DNA from: Pseudogemmobacter humi
Lineage (GTDB): Bacteria > Pseudomonadota > Alphaproteobacteria > Rhodobacterales > Rhodobacteraceae
Direction of reading: 5' to 3'
DNA: 48,901 nucleotides
Assembly (NCBI RefSeq): GCF_900609055.1
Contig: NZ_UXAW01000031.1
Coordinates: forward strand, 1 to 48,901
Shown here piece after piece: positions 16,643 through 25,281 of this stretch; the stretch's first letter is position 1, and every line of letters starts with the position of its first letter. Made by a program: the position numbers and the translations under genes. Below the pieces are notes generated by a model. The model had not been told where the DNA came from, made no database searches, and worked only from the letters and a program-made list of their open reading frames with translations.

Positions 16643-17653
16643 ATGAAATACACATCCGACCTGCCAGCTGCCGGCATCCATGCCGCGCTGGAAGACCCAT
16701 GGGAGGCTGCGAGGGTTTGGGGGGAAGGCACCGTGATGGCGGTGCTGACCGCGACCCATGGCCCCGCATATCGCAACATCGGCGCCACCATGGCCATTGC
16801 CCCCTGGGGCAGCCATGCCGGGTCAATTACGTCGGGCTGTGTTGAGGCTGACCTGATCCTGCGCGCCGGCCAACTGCGTCGCGACGGCGGTTCACTCCGC
16901 CTGCGCTACGGCGAGGGTTCGCCTTTCTTCGACCTGCGCTTGCCATGTGGCGGCGCGATCGAGGTCCTGCTGCTTTCGCTTTCCGCTTCTGCGCCACTTG
17001 ACGAGCTTGCCGGCGCCCGTGCCGCCCGCCAGCCCGTCGCGTTGGAAATCGGGCCGCAGGATGGGATGCGGATCGTCCCGTTCCGCCCGACGCAGCCCCT
17101 GTCCGACAGGTTCATCCTGGGGTTCCCGCGCCCGCTGCGCTTCGTGGTTTTCGGCGCTGGTCCCGAGGCACTGATTTTTGCCCGGCTTGTTGCTGGCCTT
17201 GGTCACGATCATCTGCTTGTGTCGCACGAGGCAGCCCTGTTGTCGCCCGCGCGGCGGCAGGGGTGCCGATGCCAGCTGATGACCCACCTGTCGGGAATGG
17301 ACGGGATCGACATTGACGAGGCGACCGCAGTCGTCCTCTTCTACCACGACCATGACTACGAACCTGAAATCCTGCGCCGCGTCCTTGGATCGCCCGCCTT
17401 CTACATCGGTGCCCAGGGCAGCGGCGCCACGCAGGCGGCCCGGCTGAGGCGATTGCGTGACGCCGGGGTGGCCGAGGCCGGACTATCGCGGCTGCGGGGA
17501 CCGATCGGCCTGCTGCCATCTTCCCGGGACCCACGGACGCTCGCGGTCTCTGTTCTTGCAGAGATCATCGCCCTTGGCTCGGATCTCGCAAACACGGCAC
17601 CCTTGACCGGGTTCACAGATGCTGCGGAAATGACCGTATGGCAAAGCAGTTGA
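16643..17653 (+). CDS. XdhC-family molybdenum cofactor maturation protein
   Basis: A 336-residue protein with an N-terminal XdhC/CoxI domain (WGEGTVMAVLTATHGPAYRNIGATM, GSHAGSITSGCVEADLI, RLPCGGAIEVLL) and a C-terminal Rossmann-like domain (RFVVFGAGPEALIFARL, then FYIGAQGSGATQAAR and LRGPIGLLPSSRDPRTLAVSVLAEI). XdhC binds molybdenum cofactor and promotes its sulfuration before insertion into xanthine-oxidase-type enzymes. Position as the fourth gene of the molybdenum hydroxylase operon fits a dedicated chaperone and implies the enzyme needs a cyanolysable Mo=S ligand. Confidence 0.88.
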   Translation: MKYTSDLPAAGIHAALEDPWEAARVWGEGTVMAVLTATHGPAYRNIGATMAIAPWGSHAGSITSGCVEADLILRAGQLRRDGGSLRLRYGEGSPFFDLRLPCGGAIEVLLLSLSASAPLDELAGARAARQPVALEIGPQDGMRIVPFRPTQPLSDRFILGFPRPLRFVVFGAGPEALIFARLVAGLGHDHLLVSHEAALLSPARRQGCRCQLMTHLSGMDGIDIDEATAVVLFYHDHDYEPEILRRVLGSPAFYIGAQGSGATQAARLRRLRDAGVAEAGLSRLRGPIGLLPSSRDPRTLAVSVLAEIIALGSDLANTAPLTGFTDAAEMTVWQSS

Positions 17654-17886
17654 GGATCAACATCCCGCCAGATGTCTGACAAGGCCGTCGATATCGGACT
17701 CGATCCTGAGGCCCTCATGCAGGAGTTCCTGTAAAGACCATTCGGATCATGCCCGGTTGAAACCCGGGGCGGTAAGTCAGCGGCTGAACCCGTTCAGTTG
17801 CGGTGACGGCCCCGCGGCTCCCAGGTCCTTAGCGCTTGTCTCGGGAGCCAGGGAGATGTGAGCATGAACCGATACTCATCGTCCTG

Positions 17887-18167
17887 ATGATTGTTCTCGC
17901 GACCCCGGCCGGTGCAGACCTGAAAGATAAGGGCGCCGCCCTGGTGCAGGAGAACTGCGTCCGTTGTCATGGGATTACAGCCGAAGACTGTAGCCTCAGT
18001 CCGCAGGCAATTCCGTTCCGGTTTCCTGGCAGGCTCTACCCGATTGAAAGCCTGGAAGAGGCGCTGGCCGAGGGGATCAAGGTTGCTCATGAAATGCCGG
18101 AATTGTACTCGGGCAGGACGAAGTATTGGCTCTGATCGCTTATCTGGATTCCATACAGATCCGATGA
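17887..18167 (+). pseudogene. Small cytochrome c gene with a one-base frameshift
   Basis: The frame codes for a short leader (LIVLMIVLATPAGA), a haem site CVRCH and the block PIESLEEALAEGIKVAHEMPE, then leaves frame near 18102. After adding one base the sense continues as VLGQDEVLALIAYLDSIQIR with stop at 18165-18167, the normal end of a small cytochrome c. The sense as found stops at 18135. Either a recent inactivating deletion or a base error. The 5' end is also uncertain: ATG AAC at 17865 opens a frame that stops at once. It follows the molybdenum hydroxylase operon by about 230 bases and may once have belonged to it. Confidence 0.65.
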
Positions 18168-18293
18168 TCGAGAGCATGAGGCGCGGCTGCCGTTTCGGCT
18201 CTGGCATTGCGATGGCCCGGATGGATTTCGTAATCAGATGGAACTCGTTTCCTGCGTGGAACCACTGAATGACATATTCCGGCGAAGCCCTTT

Positions 18294-19856
18294 TCAACCT
18301 CCGGGTGCCGGCGATCTGGCACGCCACATGAACCAGGTGGGCACCAGCGCAAGAAGGAATATCCCGAAGACCACCATGAAACCGTCCTGAAACGCCGCGT
18401 TCGAGGACTGGATCACCACGGCCTGCCCGAGGAACGAGGCGGCAGCGGGCATGAGTTGCGTGTCGGGCAGTCCGGAGGTGTGCAGCAGGCCGGAAACCTC
18501 GCGCAAGAGTTCCATTGTCGCGGCGTTGTCGCTGGTCTGCGTTGCAGCGAAGGCGTCGGCGTGCATCACGGTGCGGCGCTCGATGAACACGGTCAGCAGG
18601 TTCACCCCGAAGGCCCCTCCGAGCTGGCGGATGAAGTTCGATGCTCCCGAGCCCTGGCCGAGCAGATGTCGAGGCAGCACCTGGAGCGATCCCGCGGAGA
18701 TCGCCGGGAACACGAGGCCCAGGCCAATGCGCGAGATCACGGTCCACCAGGCGATCGTCCAGAAGGTGGTGTCGATATTGGCCGCCGCCGTCAGCCACGA
18801 GGACCAGGCGAAGATGGTCATGCCGATGCCGATCAGGATTGCGGCGGGGACCCTGTCGGACAGCCGCCCGGCGATGGGAAAGACCAGCAGCATCACGAAG
18901 CCCGAAGGCATCAGCATCAGGCCCGCCTGGGTGGGAGTCATGCCCTGGATCTGCTGGACGAAGACCGGCAGCAGATAGGTGGAGCCGAACAAACCTGCTC
19001 CCATGATGAACGACACCACCGAAGCCGAGGAGAAGGCGAAATTCGCAAAGAGCCGCATGTCGAGCATCGGCCTGTCGCTGTGCATCTCCCAGCCGATGAA
19101 GGCGACCGCCGCGGCAGCGGAGGTGACAAAGCCCAGGAGGATCATGTTGGAATCCCAGCCCAGCCTCTGCGCGTTCGACAGCGTGCTGAGCAGGACGGCA
19201 AGGAAGACTGACAGGATCGCCACGCCGATGAAATCGAAGGGCGGGATCGGTCCGTCCTGCTCGCGGCCGGGCAGGAAGATGTTCGACAGCACGATGGCAA
19301 GGCCGGCGAAGGGCAGGCCCAGGTAGAAGACGAAGCGCCAGTCGAAGGCGTCCATCAGCACGCCGCCGATCCACGGCCCCAGGGCCGGGGCCAGCACGAC
19401 CCCCACGCCGTAAATCCCCATCGCCGCGCCGCGCTTGTCGGGGGGGAAGACCTTGAACAGCATGATCATCGCAAGCGGCTGCACGATGCCCGCCGCCGCA
19501 CCCTGCACGACGCGCGCCAGCGTCAGGACGGTTTCGTTCGGTGCCATTCCGCCGATGACGGAGCCCGCCAGGAAGACGCCCATGGCGGCATTCATGGTCA
19601 GCCGCGTCCCGAAGGCGCGTTCGGCCCAGTCGGCCAGAAGCATCGTGGCCGTCATGGCCGCAAGGAAGCCGGTCGAGATCCACTGCGCCTGAACAGCGCT
19701 GATCCCGAACGCCCCCATGACCGCCGGAATGGCAACGTTCACGATGGTGGTGGACAGGACCACAGAGATCGTCGCGACCATGATTGTGCCGGTCGCATAC
19801 CATTTGTAGGCCGGGCCATGGCGCTGGAAATAACGGTCAATCTGCGACATCGACAT
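18294..19856 (-). CDS. emrB: DHA2-family drug efflux transporter (EmrB-like)
   Basis: A 520-residue major facilitator protein with about 14 membrane segments. Typical blocks: QAQWISTGFLAAMTATMLLADWAERAFGTR (motif A region), LARVVQGAAAGIVQPLAMIMLFKVFPPDKRGAAMGIYGVGVVLAPALGPWIGGVLMDAFDWRFVFYLGLP (motif C, antiporter signature) and FASTFIRQLGG-like SNFIRQLGGAFGVNLL. With EmrA it would drive proton-coupled export across both membranes. Its start overlaps the emrA stop by about 20 bases; MarR, EmrA and EmrB form one leftward operon. Confidence 0.9.
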   Translation of the reverse strand: MSMSQIDRYFQRHGPAYKWYATGTIMVATISVVLSTTIVNVAIPAVMGAFGISAVQAQWISTGFLAAMTATMLLADWAERAFGTRLTMNAAMGVFLAGSVIGGMAPNETVLTLARVVQGAAAGIVQPLAMIMLFKVFPPDKRGAAMGIYGVGVVLAPALGPWIGGVLMDAFDWRFVFYLGLPFAGLAIVLSNIFLPGREQDGPIPPFDFIGVAILSVFLAVLLSTLSNAQRLGWDSNMILLGFVTSAAAAVAFIGWEMHSDRPMLDMRLFANFAFSSASVVSFIMGAGLFGSTYLLPVFVQQIQGMTPTQAGLMLMPSGFVMLLVFPIAGRLSDRVPAAILIGIGMTIFAWSSWLTAAANIDTTFWTIAWWTVISRIGLGLVFPAISAGSLQVLPRHLLGQGSGASNFIRQLGGAFGVNLLTVFIERRTVMHADAFAATQTSDNAATMELLREVSGLLHTSGLPDTQLMPAAASFLGQAVVIQSSNAAFQDGFMVVFGIFLLALVPTWFMWRARSPAPGG

Positions 19857-21003
19857 AGACCTCGACCATCATGCCGGGCCGCAGTTCGATGCCGCTGGCG
19901 TCGATCGACACCCGGATCGGCAGGCGCTGAGTGACCTTGGTGAAGTTGCCCGAGGGGTTCGGACTGGGCAGGAGCGCAAGCTGGCTGGTCGCCGCCCCGC
20001 CCATGCCGATCACCTCGCCGCCGAATGTCCGGCCCGGGAAGGCATCGACGGTGATGCTCGCCTTCGCACCCACGTGGATCCGACCGTAATCGGTCTCCTT
20101 CACGTTGGCGTCAATCCAGACATCATCCGGTGCGTGATACATCACCAGCCGTGTGCCGGGGGTGACATATTCGCCGGTATCGACGAAGGTCGCGTCGATG
20201 ATGCCGTCAAAGGCTGCGGCGATCATGCGAAGCGCCAGGTCGATCTCCTTCAGGCTGCGTTCGGCCTCGATTCCCGTCCGCCCCGCCCGGATCGACTCGG
20301 CCTGAGAGTCCAGGACGGCCATCTGCGTGGCGTCGGCCTCGACGATGGCCAGATTGGCCCGCGCGCTTTCGGATGCGGCGAAAGCGGCCCGTTCCTGTTG
20401 TGTGGCGGCGTCCAGGGCGGCCCGGGCCTCGTCGAGAGACTGCTGCGACAGAACACTTTGCTCGGCAAGCTTCGCCACACGGGTGTAGTGACTCTGCGCA
20501 TTCTTCAGCACGGCAAGCGCGGCTTCATGGTTCGCCTCGGCGGCGGCTATCCCGGCCAGGGCCGCCTCCCTTCGCGCGGTGACCTGCTGCTGCAGCATCT
20601 CCTTTCGTCTTTCGATCTCTGCAAGCTGGGCATCGGTGGCCGCCAGCTTGGCGAGGACGGCTTCGAGTTGTGGGTGCGAAGACTCGCTGTCGATGGCGGC
20701 AAGCATGTCGCCCGCAGCGACGGCATCGCCGACGACGATCGGAAGCGACGTGATGCGCCCTGCGACCTCGCTCGACACGGTGACGACGCTGGCGGCAATC
20801 CGGGCATCGTTGATGTGGACCTGGGTGAGGCGCGCGACCAGCCATGGGGTGGCCAGCCAGGTGACACCAGCCAGGACCGCGGCAAGCACCAGCACTCGCG
20901 TCCATTTCACCCGGCCCCGCCGCGGCGGGGTATCCGGCGTGGCCCCGTCAGGGTTTTCGCCCGCCGTCGGCATGTCTGCCTTGATCTTATCCATTCTCGC
21001 CAT
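19837..21003 (-). CDS. emrA: EmrA/HlyD-type membrane fusion protein
   Basis: A 388-residue periplasmic adaptor: Pro-rich cytosolic tail, one membrane segment (about 34-52), first half of a lipoyl-like barrel (VVTVSSEVAGRITSLPIVVGDAVAAGDMLAAIDS), a long alpha-helical hairpin (about 95-215, rich in Ala, Glu and Gln), the second lipoyl half, then a beta-barrel domain ending in GIELRPGMMVEVYVDVAD. It would link EmrB to an outer-membrane channel. It overlaps marR by 17 bases and emrB by 20. Confidence 0.9.
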   Translation of the reverse strand: MARMDKIKADMPTAGENPDGATPDTPPRRGRVKWTRVLVLAAVLAGVTWLATPWLVARLTQVHINDARIAASVVTVSSEVAGRITSLPIVVGDAVAAGDMLAAIDSESSHPQLEAVLAKLAATDAQLAEIERRKEMLQQQVTARREAALAGIAAAEANHEAALAVLKNAQSHYTRVAKLAEQSVLSQQSLDEARAALDAATQQERAAFAASESARANLAIVEADATQMAVLDSQAESIRAGRTGIEAERSLKEIDLALRMIAAAFDGIIDATFVDTGEYVTPGTRLVMYHAPDDVWIDANVKETDYGRIHVGAKASITVDAFPGRTFGGEVIGMGGAATSQLALLPSPNPSGNFTKVTQRLPIRVSIDASGIELRPGMMVEVYVDVAD

Positions 21004-21442
21004 TGCCCATATTCTCCAGCCGGGTTGCGATCTGGCCGAGCACGCGGGTTGCAGTGCGCAGATCGTCCGGCGAAATCTCCGAAAGAAGATCCTCCCGGCT
21101 GGCGGCCGCGATGGCCTTCATCTGCTCCAGCAAGGGCAGTGCGGCCGCGGTCAGGCGCAGCTTTTTGGCCCGCCGGTCCTCGGCGGAAGGCTGGCGTTCG
21201 ACCAGACCCGCCCTCTCCAGCCCGTCCAGCAGGCGCACCAGCGTCGCCCCCTCGATCCCCAGCGCGCGGGCGAGTTCGATCTGCGTCACTTCCTCGTGCC
21301 GCGAGAGTTCGAGAATCACGCCCCACCGCGCCTGCGACAGCCCGAGGTCACGAAACTGCATGTCGAGCCTGCGCCTCCACTGACGCGAAACCGTCGCCAG
21401 GGCACGAGAGAATGTCTCGGGCAGGTCCGGGGTGCCGTTCAT
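20987..21442 (-). CDS. MarR-family repressor of the efflux operon
   Basis: Starting at ATG 21442, which has GCGAGGAGCG directly upstream, gives 151 residues; a frame to 21469 exists but lacks a ribosome site. The winged helix-turn-helix is clear: LGLSQARWGVILELSRHEEVTQIELARALGIEGATLVRLLDGLERAGLVERQPSAEDRRAKKLRLT. First gene of the marR-emrA-emrB operon, divergent from a uspA gene. It probably binds the AT-rich repeats just upstream and lets go when a drug or phenolic ligand binds. Confidence 0.88.
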   Translation of the reverse strand: MNGTPDLPETFSRALATVSRQWRRRLDMQFRDLGLSQARWGVILELSRHEEVTQIELARALGIEGATLVRLLDGLERAGLVERQPSAEDRRAKKLRLTAAALPLLEQMKAIAAASREDLLSEISPDDLRTATRVLGQIATRLENMGNGENG

Positions 21443-21463
21443 CGCTCCTCGCTTACGATTGCA

Positions 21464-21490
21464 TTGCAAATAATTGTCTTGCTAATTAAT
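21464..21490. promoter_or_regulatory. AT-rich direct repeat upstream of marR
   Basis: TTGCAAATAATT (21464) and TTGCTAATTAAT (21479) are near-identical repeats 15 bases apart, in an otherwise GC-rich stretch between marR and uspA. They are a likely MarR binding region and promoter for one or both genes. Confidence 0.45.
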
Positions 21491-21540
21491 ATGGAGTCAA
21501 TCATCTGGCAAGGGCCAATCCGAACCTTGGGAGCCACCGA

Positions 21541-21999
21541 ATGTATGCGAGGATCCTGCTCTGTTATGACGGCTCGCGCGAAGGCCGGCTGGCGCTGCGC
21601 GAGGGGGCCCGGCTTGCCCAACTCACAGGCGCCGGAGTAACGCTGCTTGCGGTGGTCGAGACCGTCTCGGGGAATGCACTGGCCCAGGGCGCGGATGTCG
21701 GTGCGCTGAGCCACCAGCAGAACGACTTCGAGACGATCCTCGAAGAAGGGCGACAGCGGCTGACGGCCATGGGGCTTTCACCCGAAGTCCGGCTGGAATT
21801 CGGCGACCCGGTCGCAGGCATCGCCCGCGTTGCCGCCGAGACCGGCGCGGAACTTGTTGTCGTCGGGCATCACCGTCACGGCTTCTGGACGCGCTGGCTC
21901 AGCCGCTCGGTTGCCGCGGAACTGGGCGACAAGCTGGGCTGCAGCCTGCTGCTGGCGCAGAAGACTATCGACGATTCACAGCTTTTTCCGAAAGGCTGA
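21541..21999 (+). CDS. Universal stress protein, UspA family
   Basis: A single-domain UspA of 152 residues: RILLCYDGSREGRLALREGARLA at the start and VVVGHHRHGFWTRWLSRSVAAELGDKLGCSLLLA at the end. The latter matches the ATP-binding pattern G-x2-G-x9-G only loosely (GHHRHGFWTRWLSRSVA, with Ser for the final Gly), so nucleotide binding is uncertain. Cytosolic. It is divergent from marR and might respond to the same stress. Confidence 0.85.
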   Translation: MYARILLCYDGSREGRLALREGARLAQLTGAGVTLLAVVETVSGNALAQGADVGALSHQQNDFETILEEGRQRLTAMGLSPEVRLEFGDPVAGIARVAAETGAELVVVGHHRHGFWTRWLSRSVAAELGDKLGCSLLLAQKTIDDSQLFPKG

Positions 22000-22255
22000 G
22001 GGGCGGCGGGTGGATGCGCTGCCCTGGGGATATCATCATTCAAACTTGTTTTGTTTTCAGGAGAGTCCCCGGTCGAAGGCAGGAATCCGCCCGCGGCCTG
22101 GCATCGGCCTGATGCTGTCACCACGCCCCGCGACGTTAAGAGACGCTGCCGGACCGTGCACCCGCCACATCAGTTCATGGCCGGGAGCAGCGTTGATTTC
22201 CGGCCGGTCTGGCGCAAGACTTGCGGCGACACGGGCAGGGCACAGGCGGAGAGCG
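22000..22255. other. Intergenic region without a clear gene
   Basis: The 256 bases between the UspA and AI-2E family genes hold no convincing frame. A short T-rich run (TTGTTTTGTTTTCAGG near 22045) might be a promoter or terminator tail; no strong hairpin precedes it. Confidence 0.35.
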
Positions 22256-23323
22256 ATGACGAGACCGACTGGAGAACAGCGCGAGAGATGGGGCATCGTG
22301 CCCTGGGCGCTCGGGATCATCGTCGCGGCGCTGGTGCTGGTGCTGCTGATCGTCGGTCGGGTGTTCCTGGTGCCGCTGGTCATCGCGCTTTTGTTGTTCA
22401 GCCTCGCAAGCGCGGCGATTGACCGGCTGCGCCGACTGAATATCGGTGGCCGCGCGGTGCCGAACTGGCTGACGAGCCTATTGGCGCTCCTGTTGCTGGG
22501 GCTGGGGCTGGCCGCGCTGTTCGCCGTGCTTTCACTGCAGATCAATATCGCGCTGGCCTCACTGCCGGTTTTCATCGAGCAAAGCCAGACGGTGATCGCG
22601 CGGCTGTTTGGCCTGCTCAGCGACGATCTTGCCTCGGCGCTGATCGAAGCCTTCCGCGACATCAACCTGAACGACTATGTGCGGCTGGCGGCGGGGTCGG
22701 CGGGCAGCCTGCTGGTGACCATTGTGCTGATACTGCTTTATGCCGGGTTCTTCCTGGCTGAGCGTCCCTGGATCGAGGGCAAGATTGCCCTGCTGTTCCC
22801 CGAGCCCGGACGCCGTGCCAGGATCATGGCCATCGCTGGTTCGATGCGGCACAACATCCACCGTTTTCTTGTGCTCAAGACGCTGATCTCGGGGGTGACA
22901 GCGCTGGTGGTCTGGCTGCTGGCGCTGGCCTTCGGGCTGAATTTCGCCGCGTCGATCGCGCTTTTGACCTTCCTGCTGAACTTCATCCCCAATATCGGCT
23001 CGATCCTCGCCACGGCGCTGCCGGTTCTGGTGGCGCTGGTGCAATACGATAGTCTTGCGATGGGGCTCGCGGTGCTGGGTACCATCGGCACGGTCCAGTT
23101 CGTGCTGGGCAATATCCTTGACCCGATGGTGACGGGGAATGGATTGCAGATGTCCTCGCTGGCCATCGTGATCTCGCTGACCTTCTGGGGTGCGATCTGG
23201 GGCATCGTCGGCATGTTTCTGGCGGTACCGATGATGGTGATGGTGCTCATCGTCTGCACCCATGTGCCGCCGTTGCGGCCGGTGGCGGTGTTGCTGTCGA
23301 AATCGGGCGAATTGCCCGAATGA
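22256..23323 (+). CDS. AI-2E family transporter (TqsA/PerM-like membrane protein)
   Basis: A 355-residue membrane protein. The ATG at 22256 follows GGCGGAGAGCG; a longer frame upstream is not protein-like. Three membrane segments lie before residue 95, then a soluble helical stretch, then segments including LLVTIVLILLYAGFFLAERPW and the family signature LNFIPNIGSILATALPVLVALVQY, ending QFVLGNILDPMVTGNGLQMSSLAIVISLTFWGAIWGIVGMFLAVPM. The family includes TqsA and sodium/proton antiporters; substrate cannot be told from sequence. Confidence 0.88.
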   Translation: MTRPTGEQRERWGIVPWALGIIVAALVLVLLIVGRVFLVPLVIALLLFSLASAAIDRLRRLNIGGRAVPNWLTSLLALLLLGLGLAALFAVLSLQINIALASLPVFIEQSQTVIARLFGLLSDDLASALIEAFRDINLNDYVRLAAGSAGSLLVTIVLILLYAGFFLAERPWIEGKIALLFPEPGRRARIMAIAGSMRHNIHRFLVLKTLISGVTALVVWLLALAFGLNFAASIALLTFLLNFIPNIGSILATALPVLVALVQYDSLAMGLAVLGTIGTVQFVLGNILDPMVTGNGLQMSSLAIVISLTFWGAIWGIVGMFLAVPMMVMVLIVCTHVPPLRPVAVLLSKSGELPE

Positions 23324-23610
23324 CGCCCGTGTGGCCCGATGGGAACGAACGGGCGAAGGTCAGTGGCTGAGCATCCGGTGAGGTGGTCCCTTCGCCTGTG
23401 CCGCACTTCGGATTGCCGTGAATTATCGTGGCCTCGTTCTCTGCTCTTCAGCCCTGTCAGGCCTTCTCGGTTCAGTGCCATGGCGGTCATATGGCGATCA
23501 TGCAGAGTGACTTGCCGTCGAGATAGTCAGCGAAGATGCGGTGTATGATTTCGGATTCGTCGACGGTCCGGTGCAATCATGAGACAAGTGTCGCGATGGC
23601 GGAAAATGCG
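23324..23610. other. No recognisable gene
   Basis: These 287 bases hold no credible frame on either strand. A leftward snatch, ADYLDGKSLCMIA, looks protein-like but is too short to assign. Base use is less GC-biased than in neighbouring genes, as in the following scar region. Confidence 0.35.
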
Positions 23611-23950
23611 TCAGTAATCCACCTGCTCAAACCCATAGTTCCCCGCATAGTCCCACCATTCAATGAACACGGCTCTGACCGAGACGCCCCTGCAGCCACG
23701 CTCCCCCATCCCGCCAGCCCCTTGAACGCCTTCGTCTCCTTCAGCCCGCGCCGCGACGATCAGGTCTTCGACCTGCGGGACGCTCATGCCGGACTCGTTA
23801 CCGTCGGACGCCTTCGACCAGGCCATCGTGAGGATCGCGTCCTCCGTTGAGCGACCGCCCCAGTAGCTGGTGAAGAACGGGGTCTTCATCCAGACGTTGC
23901 TCCAATACCCGTCGTTCGGCGCGCGATCGACCGTAATATTGATCCCTGCT
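23611..23950 (-). pseudogene. Peptide/oligopeptide ABC binding protein C-terminal fragment
   Basis: Read leftwards from about 23945: AAGINITVDRAPNDGYWSNVWMKTPFFTSYWGGRSTEDAILTMAWSKASDGNES and VEDLIVAARAEGDE. This is the conserved late region of family 5 extracellular solute-binding proteins (dipeptide/oligopeptide importers). The remainder to the stop at 23611 is out of register, so small indels are likely. The first 350 or so residues are missing; upstream it abuts a piece of a different gene. Confidence 0.6.
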
Positions 23951-23954
23951 GCGC

Positions 23955-24040
23955 GGGACGTGGATGGATTTGTCCTGGGTGTTTCCAGAGCCCGTAACCG
24001 CGCAGGTAATGAAAACGTCTCGTCTCATGTCTAACGGCAT
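23955..24040 (-). pseudogene. BKACE (beta-keto acid cleavage) enzyme N-terminal fragment
   Basis: Leftward from ATG 24040: MPLDMRRDVFITCAVTGSGNTQDKSIHVPRSR, the typical first 30 residues of BKACE/DUF849 enzymes, which cleave beta-keto acids with acetyl-CoA. The match stops near 23955 where the solute-binding-protein fragment begins in another frame. It is therefore a deletion or recombination joint between two catabolic genes. Confidence 0.6.
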
Positions 24041-24210
24041 ACTGTTCTCAGCTCCCTGTGCTCGCAATGGAAATTCTGGCTTTATGAAGATCTCGAATGG
24101 CGTTCCCTGCTCCATCGGGACGCGGAAGATCAGAATGAGCCTGCGCCAGTTCTTTCAGAGCAGTTGCGACCTGTACCCTACTGCACGCACTTTCTCAGGA
24201 ACGGTCCTGG

Positions 24211-24235
24211 TGATCTGCTGCCGGTTTTGTGGACA
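24211..24235 (+). repeat. IS3 left terminal inverted repeat
   Basis: Begins TGATCTGCTGCCGGTTTTG and is the exact reverse complement of 25683-25707. Preceded by the target duplication TGG at 24208-24210. Confidence 0.9.
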
Positions 24236-24273
24236 CGAAGATGAGATCGTGCCCAGGGAACCGGAGAGTGGAT

Positions 24274-24597
24274 ATGACGAGACGGAAGTTCAGCCGCGAG
24301 TTCAAGATCGATGCGGTGAGGCTGGTGACGTATGAGGAGGATCAGGAATTGATCCGGGGGATCAATTCCCCGACGAATGGGGGCGTAGCGATAGCGCAGG
24401 CGGCCCGTGACCTTGCCGTTGCGGCGAGCGTGCTGCGCCGCTGGATGCGGGAACGGACCACAACCCTGGCCACAGCTTTCCCCGGGAACGGGCAGATGCG
24501 GGCCGGTCTGTCCGAGATTTCGGCTCTGAAGAAAGAGGTCGCCTGGCTCCGGGCGGAGCGTGACATGCCTCGAAGAAAGCCGCAGCTTTTTTCGCGC
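24274..24597 (+). pseudogene. IS3 transposase OrfA with an in-frame insertion and 3' frameshift
   Basis: ATG 24274 follows GGAGAGTGGAT. The product begins MTRRKFSREFKIDAVRLVT, the helix-turn-helix of IS3 OrfA, continues QAARDLAVAASVLRRWMRE and GQMRAGLSEISALKKEVAWLRAERD, the leucine-zipper part. Between VRLVT and GVAIAQAARD about 17 residues (YEEDQELIRGINSPTNG) replace the usual two or so; this DNA contains a perfect 11-base inverted repeat at 24345-24369. Near 24568 two extra bases shift the frame, so the OrfA end (normally DILKKAAAFFA) is read as MPRRKPQLF. Confidence 0.8.
24345..24369. repeat. Perfect palindrome inside an insertion in IS3 orfA
   Basis: GGAATTGATCC, three G, then GGATCAATTCC: an 11-base perfect hairpin within the in-frame insertion at about 24331-24380. 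A shorter hairpin of similar sequence, CCGGATC-AGGA-GATCCGG, occurs in another insertion at 25007-25024. Confidence 0.7.
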
Positions 24598-24613
24598 GCG
24601 TTTGAGGCTGATT

Positions 24614-24631
24614 GCGCCATTGGTTCGAGCG
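24614..24631 (-). repeat. Short dispersed repeat, copy 1
   Basis: On the minus strand CGCTCGAACCAATGGCGC; it contains the 15-base core CTCGRACCRRTGGCG. It lies in extra DNA (about 24598-24645) between orfA and orfB of the IS3 element. Its closest relative is copy 3, in opposite orientation, with 17 of 18 bases equal. Confidence 0.75.
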
Positions 24632-25178
24632 ATCTGCCGAAAGAACATGAGGTTCGCCTTCATTGCCAAACAGCGCCACATCTGGCCGGTCAGCTGGCTC
24701 TGTGAAGTTCCTGAGGTTTCGCGGTCCGGCTTTCATGCCTGGCTCAGCCGCCCACCCGGCACCCGCGAGGTCCATGATGCGAAGCGCGTCGCAGCGATCG
24801 GGACGGGCTTCAGGATCAGCAACCGGACCTGTGGCGCCCGCCGCGTCTGGCGCGATGTCCTGGCGGAAGGACTGGCCGTGCGGAGTTCACCGGATCGAAC
24901 GGCTGATGCGGACCGGGGCCTTGCGGGCACGCCCCAGGCGTCGGGGAAAGCCGGGGGATGATGGGGAACGGTCGGTGATCGCTGAGATCGAGCCGGTGAC
25001 CGCCACCGGATCAGGAGATCCGGCGAGGCTCGAGCGGACCTTCCAGGCCGACAGGCCGAACCAGAAGTGGCTGGCCGATTTCGCTGCGCGGACCTTCGGT
25101 TCACCTGCATCTGGACCGCGGAGGGCTGGCTTTACGTCGCAGTCGTGCCGGACCTCTTTTCCCGGCCCTCGTTATGGG

Positions 25179-25196
25179 CCTCGAACCAGTGGCGGC
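25179..25196 (+). repeat. Short dispersed repeat, copy 2
   Basis: CCTCGAACCAGTGGCGGC, core CTCGRACCRRTGGCG, inside an insertion of about 44 bases that interrupts the orfB codons for DLFSR and VGWSM. Downstream TCCATGGCTCGAT is partly shared with copy 4 (CCCATGGCCCG). Confidence 0.75.
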
Positions 25197-25281
25197 TCCA
25201 TGGCTCGATGTGGGCTGGTCCATGAAGGCTGATCGGGATGCCTCACCGGTGATGGACGCGCTGATGATGGCGGTCTGGCGG

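Noticed and set aside
24614-24631. The repeat core read in reverse contains GGTTCGAG, like the T-arm of a tRNA
   Set aside because: No acceptor, D or anticodon arms surround any copy; the copies lie inside transposase genes. It is coincidence.
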